Source of the DNA: Metellina segmentata
Lineage: Eukaryota > Arthropoda > Arachnida > Araneae > Tetragnathidae
NCBI GenBank assembly: GCA_947359465.1
Contig: OX375874.1
Location: 91,143,672-91,207,671, forward strand
Direction: 5' to 3'
DNA length: 64,000 nucleotides
How positions within the stretch are numbered: the first letter of the stretch is position 1; each line of letters begins with the position of its first letter. Below the pieces are notes generated by a model. That model worked only from the letters and a program-made list of their open reading frames with translations. It was not told the DNA's origin and did no database searches. A program made the translations under genes and the position numbers. Shown here one piece after another: positions 1-12,987 of the stretch.

Positions 1-412
1 GCCAAAGCCATTTCCTTGCACTCCAGGGTCTTCTCAATCTTTACAACCAGGTGTTGCAAAGCCACCTCTGTAGATTTACCGGGTTGATAGGCAAATTGGT
101 TTTTGTGAAGAGGTCTGGTACTCCTCATTACATCCCTAATGTGTCTATCAATTATTTTTTCCATACACTTAAGTATGAAAGATGATAGACTGATAGGACG
201 AAAGTTCTTAGCCTGGTCATATTGGCTTTTTCCAGGTTTGGGCAGAAAGACTGCTCTTGCCTTTCTCCATGGTCTGGGGATATATTCAAGAGCTAGACTA
301 GCTCTGAACATTTTACACAAGACCCGTGAGGATGGTCCATTGGAGGGGAGTATAGTGCTGGTTCCATAAAAAGAGACATAAATTCTCTAACAAAATCTTT
401 ATTCAATAACGA
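1..412 (-). pseudogene. Non-LTR retrotransposon, N-terminal part of RT (cut by window edge)
   Basis: This is the 5' part of the RT reading frame, read right to left; the rest lies left of the window. It matches 4041-4452 except for a C/G difference at 107, which gives His instead of Asp before the KNQFAY motif, as in the copy at 9973-12542. In frame it shows PWRKARAVFLPKPGK and RPISLSSF, the N-terminal RT motifs of non-LTR elements. No start codon can be assigned, because the open frame meets a stop just upstream. Confidence 0.8.
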
Positions 413-728
413 TCATAACAGGCGTGAAGGCTATTGAGGGAACGGAGCCCTGAACGGTTCTGTAGCTTCCTATTCTAAGGGGTTCATGGAAAAAGTGTAT
501 GTTTCACAATGAATTCGCCAGACGGTTGAGAATTAAAAGAAGGACTATTGGACAGGGAATCTAGCAAGAAATTTCATTGGTAGAGGTCGGGATTTAAGCG
601 AAGAGGTAATTTTATCTTACAGGCGATTTGAGAGGAAAATTGGTCTTGGAAGGTCGAGTCATACTGGGAGTTCCGGAGGTCAAAGGTGAAAGGGGTTGGC
701 AAGATATATGACCTATTGGCCAAACAAT

Positions 729-777
<49 letters not shown>

Positions 778-1876
778 TCGGCAAATGATAACTTTCAATT
801 TTCATTTTGAATATTCTAGAAAGTTCGTTCAAAATCTGTTTAGGACGTTTGATTTCATTGGTAGGTTCGTTTGAAATTTTTTCTTTGCTTCCATTGGTTA
901 TTTTGATTTTAAAATATCCTTTGATTGCATAGTTCCTTTAATTTTTTTTCTTTGATACCATTGGTTTATTTATTTGTATTTCTACAGTTGTGGAATTTTT
1001 ATTTCATAATAATTTTTTTCACGGCAGAGTTTTGACATGTATTGTTTTTCGCATTTGTGGAATATTCTTGTTTCGTAATTTTTTTCCTCGGAACCGTTCT
1101 GATGTATCAGGTTGTATTATTTCTTGCTTTTTTTCTTTTAAAAATATTTTTCTTTTCAAACAGCTTACTGTATTTAGTGTAATTCATAAGTTTTATGGTA
1201 TTCTTACCCAACATTCGCAGCTTAGTTTTTATGCTGGTTCACAAATGTGTTCTGAAATGTGTTTAAGCTTAGTACTTTTTGCGAAAGTTTTAAAAAAATA
1301 TGCTTTTTGAAACGTTCTCAAATGTGTTTTCAAGCTTTCATTTTCGGTTGTAAAAAGAAAAATATTTTTGGAAGAAAAAAAGAGTTTTGAAATAATTCTT
1401 ACTTTCACAACTTTAGAAGTTCGCAAAAAAAAATCGCCAATGCTGTTGCCATCGCTCATAAACGTAGACTGTAGCTGTAAGAGTTCAGATACTTAGAAGT
1501 TCTGTAAATCTACTTATAATACCATTATTTAAAAAAAATTTCCTTCAAATAAAAGAGTTAAAATTTCCAATCTTCACATTAATTTACCTTATATTACCGT
1601 TATTCCTAAATTTCATAAAAATCCTATTAAATTCCGTTATATCTCCTGTGGTACTAATTCTTATATGATTAAACCCGGCTTTCTACTCTTTAAATATTTA
1701 AAAATTATCCTAGCTGTCATTATTGATGAAGGCTTTACCTGAATTATCTGTGATAATAATAAGGTTTTGATCAATAAGATCAATTGATGATTTAATTGTC
1801 TTTAATAATAGCAACTTTTCTAATATTTGGAAATCCGCCTATCCAGACGAACTTTCTTTAATTAAAACCAATCTAG
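413..1876. other. Non-coding flank segment of array unit (first copy)
   Basis: This ~1.46-kb AT-rich segment recurs at 4453-5924, 8501-9972 and, diverged, at 12543-14094. It has a TA microsatellite at 727-775. Near its right end is a short + strand stretch reading IDDLIVFNN, an RT active-site-like motif that is better preserved in the last copy. The open frames on both strands around 990-1460 are low-complexity and match no family I recognise. Confidence 0.7.
727..775. repeat. (TA)n microsatellite, array flank
   Basis: Nearly pure TA dinucleotides with one AA interruption, 8 bp shorter than the same tract in the next two units. Confidence 0.95.
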
Positions 1877-4452
1877 TCATAGTCATAGTCATATAGAGTG
1901 GGGAGGTCAGGAAAGCCCTAGGTGCTGATTCCACTAGGGAATATTGCACCAAACCTCATTGTTTTTCGATATTCCTGTAAGAGAAAGCCAGATTCCTTGA
2001 GAAAGGCCAAAAGGCTTTTGACAGGTTCTTCGTGAATTGTATCAAGTTCTGTTCCAAGACCTAGACTTGAGTGCCTTATGTGAAGCAGAGCTTCGCGTTA
2101 AAAAAGTATGTGGTGGGCAGTTTCCTCCACCATATTGCATTTTCTGCATAGAGGTTCTTCTTTAAAGATTCCCATCCTATGAAGGTGTTTTCTTAGGTGA
2201 TAGTGGCCTGTGAGAAATCCAACTATCACCCTCATCTTACCCCTGCTAAGACGAAGGATCTGAGAAGATGTTTTCATAGAAGGTTCTTGAATCATAAGCC
2301 TTGCATGTTTTTGATCGGTGGTTTGCTTCCACTTTTTTGTAGTTTCTTTAAGCATTCTTTCTCCTATCACCCTTTTTACGTTAGTCTTAGAGATCCCGCA
2401 AAAAGGCTCAGGGCTTAAAGGTAGGTCTGCAGTCCCCAGTTTGGCTAACTTATCTGCATTTTCGTTTCCTTCTACACCAGTATGCCCTGGTACCCAAGTA
2501 AGAAAGATCCTATTATGGGTCCCCAAGTCATGTAGAACAGGCCTCGAAATAGATTTTTTAATACAGGTGCACCTTGTGCACCTAAGTTTTTAAATTAGGT
2601 GCACTGTGTGCACCTAGTGGGAAAAAATTAGGTGCACAATTATATTTTCATGTGCACAGTGCACCTGTGCACCCGGGTATTTCGAGCCCTGATGTAGAAG
2701 GTTCCTACATTCCCAAACAAGTTTGGAGCTTATTTGGAATGAGTTTATTGCCTTTAAGGCTGCTTGACTGTCACTGAATATGTAGATTTTCCTATTTGAG
2801 TAGGATCTTCTAGAACATTCTTGTAGACAGTAGATGATAGCAAGCAGTTCCGCTTGAAATACTGTGGCATGTTTTCCTAATTTTCGGGAAATCCTTGCCT
2901 TAGGTCTGATCCCACATATTCCAGCACCTGCCTTTTCGTTTTGTCTGGAGCCATCTGTGTACCACACAATGTCTCCATTTGTGAGCTTGTAGTTTTCCTC
3001 TTTCCATTCCTCTCTTAGGTCAATAAGTACCTCAAAGGGTCTTTGAAAGAGGAATCTTGTCTCCATGATATCAGAGGGCATCAAAAGTATAGGATCAAAG
3101 AATTTTTGGTTAATACTGGTGTGGGACTTTTGGCTGGCAAAATCCATCCACAGTCCAGGGTTTTCCAGTCTGTAGGAACTTCTTCTGGCAGCACCGCTGA
3201 TAAAGATATCGAGTGGGACGACAGATAGAATAATTTCCATGGCTCTGGTGGGAGTGGAGGACATAGCACCTGTTATACTCAGGCAGGCAGCTCTTTGAAG
3301 ACTGTCTAGCTTGGTCTTAACAGTCAATTGTTCCGTCTTTTTCCACCAGACCACAGCCGCATAGGTCACAATGGGTCTAATAGCCATAGTGTATAGCCAA
3401 TAGGTCATCTTTGGCCTTAGACCCCCATGATTTACCAAGAACTCTTCTACATCGTAGAAGTCCAACTTTTGCTTGTTTAATTTTACTTTTCAAATGCTGA
3501 TTCCAGGTTAATTTAGTGTCCAGTATAACTCCCAGATATTTAACCTCGCTCAGCATATTTACTTTTTCCCCTAGTAGGGTAGGTATATCACTTTTGTCAA
3601 TGCAGGTTCTTCTTCGTGTAAATGGGACAAGAGTAGTCTTTTGAGGATTTACTCTCAAATTCTATTCACAGCACCATCTTGCGATTCTGTTCAGGGTCCC
3701 CTGCATGATATTTATCACCGTTTTCTCATCCATGCCCGATATGTAGACGACAATGTCATCTGCATATCCCTGGGCATAAATGCCGCTTTGATTGAGGTCT
3801 GCAATTAGGTCATCAACCACCAGATTCCACAACAGAGGGGAGAGAACTCCTCCCTGAGGGCAGCCTCTAGTGGGTCTAGCCTGAAGTGTTGCCCCAAACA
3901 ACTCGGTTGTAATAATTCTGTCTGCTAACAAGGAGTTTATCCATTTGCAGACTTGTGGTTCAATAGCTCTGCTGGCAGCAGCAGCAGCGATTGAGTTAAA
4001 AGAGGTATTATCGAAAGCACCCTCAATATCAAGAAAAGCTGCCAAAGCCATTTCCTTGCACTCCAGGGTCTTCTCAATCTTTACAACCAGGTGTTGCAAA
4101 GCCACCTCTGTAGATTTACCGGGTTGATAGGCAAATTGGTTTTTGTCAAGAGGTCTGGTACTCCTCATTACATCCCTAATGTGTCTATCAATTATTTTTT
4201 CCATACACTTAAGTATGAAAGATGATAGACTGATAGGACGAAAGTTCTTAGCCTGGTCATATTGGCTTTTTCCAGGTTTGGGCAGAAAGACTGCTCTTGC
4301 CTTTCTCCATGGTCTGGGGATATATTCAAGAGCTAGACTAGCTCTGAACATTTTACACAAGACCCGTGAGGATGGTCCATTGGAGGGGAGTATAGTGCTG
4401 GTTCCATAAAAAGAGACATAAATTCTCTAACAAAATCTTTATTCAATAACGA
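1877..4452 (-). pseudogene. Dead non-LTR retrotransposon with RT and RNase H (array copy I)
   Basis: This is a 5'-truncated LINE of the RNase H-bearing I/LOA/R1-like group; the exact clade is not resolved. Reading leftward, the RT (about 4437-3377) shows FLDIEGAFDN (motif A), PQGGVLSPLLW (B) and GYADDIVVY (C). The thumb region reads VKYLGVILD then TWNQHL, followed by RPIVTYAAVVWW. RNase H follows with YTDGS, QAELLAI, SDSQAA and WVPGHTGVEGNENAD, then a Cys/His knuckle (CRKCNMVEETAHH). The 3' end is a CTATGA-type short tandem tail at 1877-1894. Disabling changes are an in-frame TAG at 3659-3661, a frameshift near 3465, and a 154-bp hAT insertion in RNase H. No endonuclease domain is present. 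The same lesions occur in the next two copies, so the element was dead before amplification. Confidence 0.9.
2538..2691. mobile_element. 154-bp hAT-type MITE inserted in the LINE RNase H domain
   Basis: Terminal inverted repeats CAGGCCTCGAAATA and CAGGGCTCGAAATA are flanked by a perfect 8-bp duplication, atgtagaa, at 2530-2537 and 2692-2699. A CAG start and an 8-bp duplication are typical of hAT elements. The interior is several short palindromes around GTGCAC. It splits the RNase H frame. A longer relative lies at 57276-57767. Confidence 0.88.
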
Positions 4453-4768
4453 TCATAACAGGCGTGAAGGCTATTGAGGGAACGGAGCCCTGAACGGTTC
4501 TGTAGCTTCCTATTCTAAGGGGTTCATGGAAAAAGTGTATGTTTCACAATGAATTCGCCAGACGGTTGAGAATTAAAAGAAGGACTATTGGACAGGGAAT
4601 CTAGCAAGAAATTTCATTGGTAGAGGTCGGGATTTAAGCGAAGAGGTAATTTTATCTTACAGGCGATTTGAGAGGAAAATTGGTCTTGGAAGGTCGAGTC
4701 ATACTGGGAGTTCCGGAGGTCAAAGGTGAAAGGGGTTGGCAAGATATATGACCTATTGGCCAAACAAT

Positions 4769-4825
<57 letters not shown>

Positions 4826-5924
4826 TCGGCAAATGATAACTTTCAATTTTCATTTTGAATATTCTAGAAAGTTCGTTCAAAATCTGTTTAGGACGTTTGA
4901 TTTCATTGGTAGGTTCGTTTGAAATTTTTTCTTTGCTTCCATTGGTTATTTTGATTTTAAAATATCCTTTGATTGCATAGTTCCTTTAATTTTTTTTCTT
5001 TGATACCATTGGTTTATTTATTTGTATTTCTACAGTTGTGGAATTTTTATTTCATAATAATTTTTTTCACGGCAGAGTTTTGACATGTATTGTTTTTCGC
5101 ATTTGTGGAATATTCTTGTTTCGTAATTTTTTTCCTCGGAACCGTTCTGATGTATCAGGTTGTATTATTTCTTGCTTTTTTTCTTTTAAAAATATTTTTC
5201 TTTTCAAACAGCTTACTGTATTTAGTGTAATTCATAAGTTTTATGGTATTCTTACCCAACATTCGCAGCTTAGTTTTTATGCTGGTTCACAAATGTGTTC
5301 TGAAATGTGTTTAAGCTTAGTACTTTTTGCGAAAGTTTTAAAAAAATATGCTTTTTGAAACGTTCTCAAATGTGTTTTCAAGCTTTCATTTTCGGTTGTA
5401 AAAAGAAAAATATTTTTGGAAGAAAAAAAGAGTTTTGAAATAATTCTTACTTTCACAACTTTAGAAGTTCGCAAAAAAAAATCGCCAATGCTGTTGCCAT
5501 CGCTCATAAACGTAGACTGTAGCTGTAAGAGTTCAGATACTTAGAAGTTCTGTAAATCTACTTATAATACCATTATTTAAAAAAAATTTCCTTCAAATAA
5601 AAGAGTTAAAATTTCCAATCTTCACATTAATTTACCTTATATTACCGTTATTCCTAAATTTCATAAAAATCCTATTAAATTCCGTTATATCTCCTGTGGT
5701 ACTAATTCTTATATGATTAAACCCGGCTTTCTACTCTTTAAATATTTAAAAATTATCCTAGCTGTCATTATTGATGAAGGCTTTACCTGAATTATCTGTG
5801 ATAATAATAAGGTTTTGATCAATAAGATCAATTGATGATTTAATTGTCTTTAATAATAGCAACTTTTCTAATATTTGGAAATCCGCCTATCCAGACGAAC
5901 TTTCTTTAATTAAAACCAATCTAG
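4453..5924. other. Non-coding flank segment of array unit (second copy)
   Basis: Repeats 413-1876 almost base for base, with an 8-bp longer TA tract. No gene is seen. Confidence 0.7.
4767..4823. repeat. (TA)n microsatellite, array flank
   Basis: A 57-bp TA tract, the same length as in the third unit. Confidence 0.95.
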
Positions 5925-8500
5925 TCATAGTCATAGTCATATAGAGTGGGGAGGTCAGGAAAGCCCTAGGTGCTGATTCCACTAGGGAATATTGCACCAA
6001 ACCTCATTGTTTTTCGATATTCCTGTAAGAGAAAGCCAGATTCCTTGAGAAAGGCCAAAAGGCTTTTGACAGGTTCTTCGTGAATTGTATCAAGTTCTGT
6101 TCCAAGACCTAGACTTGAGTGCCTTATGTGAAGCAGAGCTTCGCGTTAAAAAAGTATGTGGTGGGCAGTTTCCTCCACCATATTGCATTTTCTGCATAGA
6201 GGTTCTTCTTTAAAGATTCCCATCCTATGAAGGTGTTTTCTTAGGTGATAGTGGCCTGTGAGAAATCCAACTATCACCCTCATCTTACCCCTGCTAAGAC
6301 GAAGGATCTGAGAAGATGTTTTCATAGAAGGTTCTTGAATCATAAGCCTTGCATGTTTTTGATCGGTGGTTTGCTTCCACTTTTTTGTAGTTTCTTTAAG
6401 CATTCTTTCTCCTATCACCCTTTTTACGTTAGTCTTAGAGATCCCGCAAAAAGGCTCAGGGCTTAAAGGTAGGTCTGTAGTCCCCAGTTTGGCTAACTTA
6501 TCTGCATTTTCGTTTCCTTCTACACCAGTATGCCCTGGTACCCAAGTAAGAAAGATCCTATTATGGGTCCCCAAGTCATGTAGAACAGGCCTCGAAATAG
6601 ATTTTTTAATACAGGTGCACCTTGTGCACCTAAGTTTTTAAATTAGGTGCACTGTGTGCACCTAGTGGGAAAAAATTAGGTGCACAATTATATTTTCATG
6701 TGCACAGTGCACCTGTGCACCCGGGTATTTCGAGCCCTGATGTAGAAGGTTCCTACATTCCCAAACAAGTTTGGAGCTTATTTGGAATGAGTTTATTGCC
6801 TTTAAGGCTGCTTGACTGTCACTGAATATGTAGATTTTCCTATTTGAGTAGGATCTTCTAGAACATTCTTGTAGACAGTAGATGATAGCAAGCAGTTCCG
6901 CTTGAAATACTGTGGCATGTTTTCCTAATTTTCGGGAAATCCTTGCCTTAGGTCTGATCCCACATATTCCAGCACCTGCCTTTTCGTTTTGTCTGGAGCC
7001 ATCTGTGTACCACACAATGTCTCCATTTGTGAGCTTGTAGTTTTCCTCTTTCCATTCCTCTCTTAGGTCAATAAGTACCTCAAAGGGTCTTTGAAAGAGG
7101 AATCTTGTCTCCATGATATCAGAGGGCATCAAAAGTATAGGATCAAAGAATTTTTGGTTAATACTGGTGTGGGACTTTTGGCTGGCAAAATCCATCCACA
7201 GTCCAGGGTTTTCCAGTCTGTAGGAACTTCTTCTGGCAGCACCGCTGATAAAGATATCGAGTGGGACGACAGATAGAATAATTTCCATGGCTCTGGTGGG
7301 AGTGGAGGACATAGCACCTGTTATACTCAGGCAGGCAGCTCTTTGAAGACTGTCTAGCTTGGTCTTAACAGTCAATTGTTCCGTCTTTTTCCACCAGACC
7401 ACAGCCGCATAGGTCACAATGGGTCTAATAGCCATAGTGTATAGCCAATAGGTCATCTTTGGCCTTAGACCCCCATGATTTACCAAGAACTCTTCTACAT
7501 CGTAGAAGTCCAACTTTTGCTTGTTTAATTTTACTTTTCAAATGCTGATTCCAGGTTAATTTAGTGTCCAGTATAACTCCCAGATATTTAACCTCGCTCA
7601 GCATATTTACTTTTTCCCCTAGTAGGGTAGGTATATCACTTTTGTCAATGCAGGTTCTTCTTCGTGTAAATGGGACAAGAGTAGTCTTTTGAGGATTTAC
7701 TCTCAAATTCTATTCACAGCACCATCTTGCGATTCTGTTCAGGGTCCCCTGCATGATATTTATCACCGTTTTCTCATCCATGCCCGATATGTAGACGACA
7801 ATGTCATCTGCATATCCCTGGGCATAAATGCCGCTTTGATTGAGGTCTGCAATTAGGTCATCAACCACCAGATTCCACAACAGAGGGGAGAGAACTCCTC
7901 CCTGAGGGCAGCCTCTAGTGGGTCTAGCCTGAAGTGTTGCCCCAAACAACTCGGTTGTAATAATTCTGTCTGCTAACAAGGAGTTTATCCATTTGCAGAC
8001 TTGTGGTTCAATAGCTCTGCTGGCAGCAGCAGCAGCGATTGAGTTAAAAGAGGTATTATCGAAAGCACCCTCAATATCAAGAAAAGCTGCCAAAGCCATT
8101 TCCTTGCACTCCAGGGTCTTCTCAATCTTTACAACCAGGTGTTGCAAAGCCACCTCTGTAGATTTACCGGGTTGATAGGCAAATTGGTTTTTGTCAAGAG
8201 GTCTGGTACTCCTCATTACATCCCTAATGTGTCTATCAATTATTTTTTCCATACACTTAAGTATGAAAGATGATAGACTGATAGGACGAAAGTTCTTAGC
8301 CTGGTCATATTGGCTTTTTCCAGGTTTGGGCAGAAAGACTGCTCTTGCCTTTCTCCATGGTCTGGGGATATATTCAAGAGCTAGACTAGCTCTGAACATT
8401 TTACACAAGACCCGTGAGGATGGTCCATTGGAGGGGAGTATAGTGCTGGTTCCATAAAAAGAGACATAAATTCTCTAACAAAATCTTTATTCAATAACGA
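5925..8500 (-). pseudogene. Dead non-LTR retrotransposon (array copy II)
   Basis: Same structure and same lesions as copy I: TAG at 7707-7709, frameshift near 7513, hAT insertion at 6586-6739. One difference seen is a Thr for Ala codon in the NENADKLAKLG region (T at the position equivalent to C2437), shared with copy III. The Asp codon before KNQFAY is retained. Confidence 0.9.
6586..6739. mobile_element. 154-bp hAT-type MITE (array copy II)
   Basis: Same insertion, same ends and same atgtagaa duplication as at 2538-2691. It was carried along by the array rather than inserted independently. Confidence 0.88.
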
Positions 8501-8816
8501 TCATAACAGGCGTGAAGGCTATTGAGGGAACGGAGCCCTGAACGGTTCTGTAGCTTCCTATTCTAAGGGGTTCATGGAAAAAGTGTATGTTTCACAATGA
8601 ATTCGCCAGACGGTTGAGAATTAAAAGAAGGACTATTGGACAGGGAATCTAGCAAGAAATTTCATTGGTAGAGGTCGGGATTTAAGCGAAGAGGTAATTT
8701 TATCTTACAGGCGATTTGAGAGGAAAATTGGTCTTGGAAGGTCGAGTCATACTGGGAGTTCCGGAGGTCAAAGGTGAAAGGGGTTGGCAAGATATATGAC
8801 CTATTGGCCAAACAAT

Positions 8817-8873
<57 letters not shown>

Positions 8874-9972
8874 TCGGCAAATGATAACTTTCAATTTTCA
8901 TTTTGAATATTCTAGAAAGTTCGTTCAAAATCTGTTTAGGACGTTTGATTTCATTGGTAGGTTCGTTTGAAATTTTTTCTTTGCTTCCATTGGTTATTTT
9001 GATTTTAAAATATCCTTTGATTGCATAGTTCCTTTAATTTTTTTTCTTTGATACCATTGGTTTATTTATTTGTATTTCTACAGTTGTGGAATTTTTATTT
9101 CATAATAATTTTTTTCACGGCAGAGTTTTGACATGTATTGTTTTTCGCATTTGTGGAATATTCTTGTTTCGTAATTTTTTTCCTCGGAACCGTTCTGATG
9201 TATCAGGTTGTATTATTTCTTGCTTTTTTTCTTTTAAAAATATTTTTCTTTTCAAACAGCTTACTGTATTTAGTGTAATTCATAAGTTTTATGGTATTCT
9301 TACCCAACATTCGCAGCTTAGTTTTTATGCTGGTTCACAAATGTGTTCTGAAATGTGTTTAAGCTTAGTACTTTTTGCGAAAGTTTTAAAAAAATATGCT
9401 TTTTGAAACGTTCTCAAATGTGTTTTCAAGCTTTCATTTTCGGTTGTAAAAAGAAAAATATTTTTGGAAGAAAAAAAGAGTTTTGAAATAATTCTTACTT
9501 TCACAACTTTAGAAGTTCGCAAAAAAAAATCGCCAATGCTGTTGCCATCGCTCATAAACGTAGACTGTAGCTGTAAGAGTTCAGATACTTAGAAGTTCTG
9601 TAAATCTACTTATAATACCATTATTTAAAAAAAATTTCCTTCAAATAAAAGAGTTAAAATTTCCAATCTTCACATTAATTTACCTTATATTACCGTTATT
9701 CCTAAATTTCATAAAAATCCTATTAAATTCCGTTATATCTCCTGTGGTACTAATTCTTATATGATTAAACCCGGCTTTCTACTCTTTAAATATTTAAAAA
9801 TTATCCTAGCTGTCATTATTGATGAAGGCTTTACCTGAATTATCTGTGATAATAATAAGGTTTTGATCAATAAGATCAATTGATGATTTAATTGTCTTTA
9901 ATAATAGCAACTTTTCTAATATTTGGAAATCCGCCTATCCAGACGAACTTTCTTTAATTAAAACCAATCTAG
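8501..9972. other. Non-coding flank segment of array unit (third copy)
   Basis: Same as 4453-5924. No gene is seen. Confidence 0.7.
8815..8871. repeat. (TA)n microsatellite, array flank
   Basis: A 57-bp TA tract identical in length to the second unit. Confidence 0.95.
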
Positions 9973-12542
9973 TCATAGTCATAGTCATATAGAGTGGGGA
10001 GGTCAGGAAAGCCCTAGGTGCTGATTCCACTAGGGAATATTGCACCAAACCTCATTGTTTTTCGATATTCCTGTAAGAGAAAGCCAGATTCCTTGAGAAA
10101 GGCCAAAAGGCTTTTGACAGGTTCTTCGTGAATTGTATCAAGTTCTGTTCCAAGACCTAGACTTGAGTGCCTTATGTGAAGCAGAGCTTCGCGTTAAAAA
10201 AGTATGTGGTGGGCAGTTTCCTCCACCATATTGCATTTTCTGCATAGAGGTTCTTCTTTAAAGATTCCCATCCTATGAAGGTGTTTTCTTAGGTGATAGT
10301 GGCCTGTGAGAAATCCAACTATCACCCTCATCTTACCCCTGCTAAGACGAAGGATCTGAGAAGATGTTTTCATAGAAGGTTCTTGAATCATAAGCCTTGC
10401 ATGTTTTTGATCGGTGGTTTGCTTCCACTTTTTTGTAGTTTCTTTAAGCATTCTTTCTCCTATCACCCTTTTTACGTTAGTCTTAGAGATCCCGCAAAAA
10501 GGCTCAGGGCTTAAAGGTAGGTCTGTAGTCCCCAGTTTGGCTAACTTATCTGCATTTTCGTTTCCTTCTACACCAGTATGCCCTGGTACCCAAGTAAGAA
10601 AGATCCTATTATGGGTCCCCAAGTCATGTAGAACAGGCCTCGAAATAGATTTTTTAATACAGGTGCACCTTGTGCACCTAAGTTTTTAAATTAGGTGCAC
10701 TGTGTGCACCTAGTGGGAAAAAATTAGGTGCACAATTATATTTTCATGTGCACAGTGCACCTGTGCACCCGGGTATTTCGAGCCCTGATGTAGAAGGTTC
10801 CTACATTCCCAAACAAGTTTGGAGCTTATTTGGAATGAGTTTATTGCCTTTAAGGCTGCTTGACTGTCACTGAATATGTAGATTTTCCTATTTGAGTAGG
10901 ATCTTCTAGAACATTCTTGTAGACAGTAGATGATAGCAAGCAGTTCCGCTTGAAATACTGTGGCATGTTTTCCTAATTTTCGGGAAATCCTTGCCTTAGG
11001 TCTGATCCCACATATTCCAGCACCTGCCTTTTCGTTTTGTCTGGAGCCATCTGTGTACCACACAATGTCTCCATTTGTGAGCTTGTAGTTTTCCTCTTTC
11101 CATTCCTCTCTTAGGTCAATAAGTACCTCAAAGGGTCTTTGAAAGAGGAATCTTGTCTCCATGATATCAGAGGGCATCAAAAGTATAGGATCAAAGAATT
11201 TTTGGTTAATACTGGTGTGGGACTTTTGGCTGGCAAAATCCATCCACAGTCCAGGGTTTTCCAGTCTGTAGGAACTTCTTCTGGCAGCACCGCTGATAAA
11301 GATATCGAGTGGGACGACAGATAGAATAATTTCCATGGCTCTGGTGGGAGTGGAGGACATAGCACCTGTTATACTCAGGCAGGCAGCTCTTTGAAGACTG
11401 TCTAGCTTGGTCTTAACAGTCAATTGTTCCGTCTTTTTCCACCAGACCACAGCCGCATAGGTCACAATGGGTCTAATAGCCATAGTGTATAGCCAATAGG
11501 TCATCTTTGGCCTTAGACCCCCATGATTTACCAAGAACTCTTCTACATCGTAGAAGTCCAACTTTTGCTTGTTTAATTTTACTTTTCAAATGCTGATTCC
11601 AGGTTAATTTAGTGTCCAGTATAACTCCCAGATATTTAACCTCGCTCAGCATATTTACTTTTTCCCCTAGTAGGGTAGGTATATCACTTTTGTCAATGCA
11701 GGTTCTTCTTCGTGTAAATGGGACAAGAGTAGTCTTTTGAGGATTTACTCTCAAATTCTATTCACAGCACCATCTTGCGATTCTGTTCAGGGTCCCCTGC
11801 ATGATATTTATCACCGTTTTCTCATCCATGCCCGATATGTAGACGACAATGTCATCTGCATATCCCTGGGCATAAATGCCGCTTTGATTGAGGTCTGCAA
11901 TTAGGTCATCAACCACCAGATTCCACAACAGAGGGGAGAGAACTCCTCCCTGAGGGCAGCCTCTAGTGGGTCTAGCCTGAAGTGTTGCCCCAAACAACTC
12001 GGTTGTAATAATTCTGTCTGCTAACAAGGAGTTTATCCATTTGCAGACTTGTGGTTCAATAGCTCTGCTGGCAGCAGCGATTGAGTTAAAAGAGGTATTA
12101 TCGAAAGCACCCTCAATATCAAGAAAAGCTGCCAAAGCCATTTCCTTGCACTCCAGGGTCTTCTCAATCTTTACAACCAGGTGTTGCAAAGCCACCTCTG
12201 TAGATTTACCGGGTTGATAGGCAAATTGGTTTTTGTGAAGAGGTCTGGTACTCCTCATTACATCCCTAATGTGTCTATCAATTATTTTTTCCATACACTT
12301 AAGTATGAAAGATGATAGACTGATAGGACGAAAGTTCTTAGCCTGGTCATATTGGCTTTTTCCAGGTTTGGGCAGAAAGACTGCTCTTGCCTTTCTCCAT
12401 GGTCTGGGGATATATTCAAGAGCTAGACTAGCTCTGAACATTTTACACAAGACCCGTGAGGATGGTCCATTGGAGGGGAGTATAGTGCTGGTTCCATAAA
12501 AAGAGACATAAATTCTCTAACAAAATCTTTATTCAATAACGA
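9973..12542 (-). pseudogene. Dead non-LTR retrotransposon (array copy III)
   Basis: Same motifs and lesions as copies I and II: TAG at 11755-11757, frameshift near 11561, hAT insertion at 10634-10787. It lacks two GCA triplets, so an Ala run near the NSIAAA motif is two residues shorter. It has His instead of Asp before KNQFAY, as in the partial copy at the window start. Confidence 0.9.
10634..10787. mobile_element. 154-bp hAT-type MITE (array copy III)
   Basis: Same insertion, ends and flanking duplication as in the other array copies. Confidence 0.88.
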
Positions 12543-12956
12543 TCATAACAGGCGTGAAGGCTATTGAGGGAACGGAGCCCTGAACGGTTCTGTAGCTTCC
12601 TATTCTAAGGGGTTCATGGAAAAAGTGCATGTTTCACAATGAATTCGCCAGACGGTTGAGAATTAAAAGAAGGACTATTGGACAGGGAATCTAGCAAGAA
12701 ATTTCATTGGTAGAGGTCGGGATTTAAGCGAAGAGGTAATTTTATCTTACAGGCGATTTGAGAGGAAAATTGGTCTTGGAAGGTCGAGTCATACTGGGAG
12801 TTCCGGAGGTCAAAGGTGAAAGGGGTTGGCAAGATATATGACCTATTGGACAAACAAGACGAAAGACTGAAAGGGAAGTGGGGTGATTAAGGGACTGGTC
12901 TCTGGTGAGAATTGTATTAGGGGGTTATTTTTAGGTATCGTTTCACACACACACAC

Positions 12957-12987
<31 letters not shown>

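Noticed and set aside
574..798. Frames rich in alternating Tyr and Ile
   Set aside because: Translation of the TA microsatellite.
990..1459. Open frames of 106 and 76 codons in the array flank, repeated in each unit
   Set aside because: Both are low-complexity, Phe/Lys-rich and AT-driven on opposite strands, with no recognisable domain. They are conserved only because the units are near-identical.
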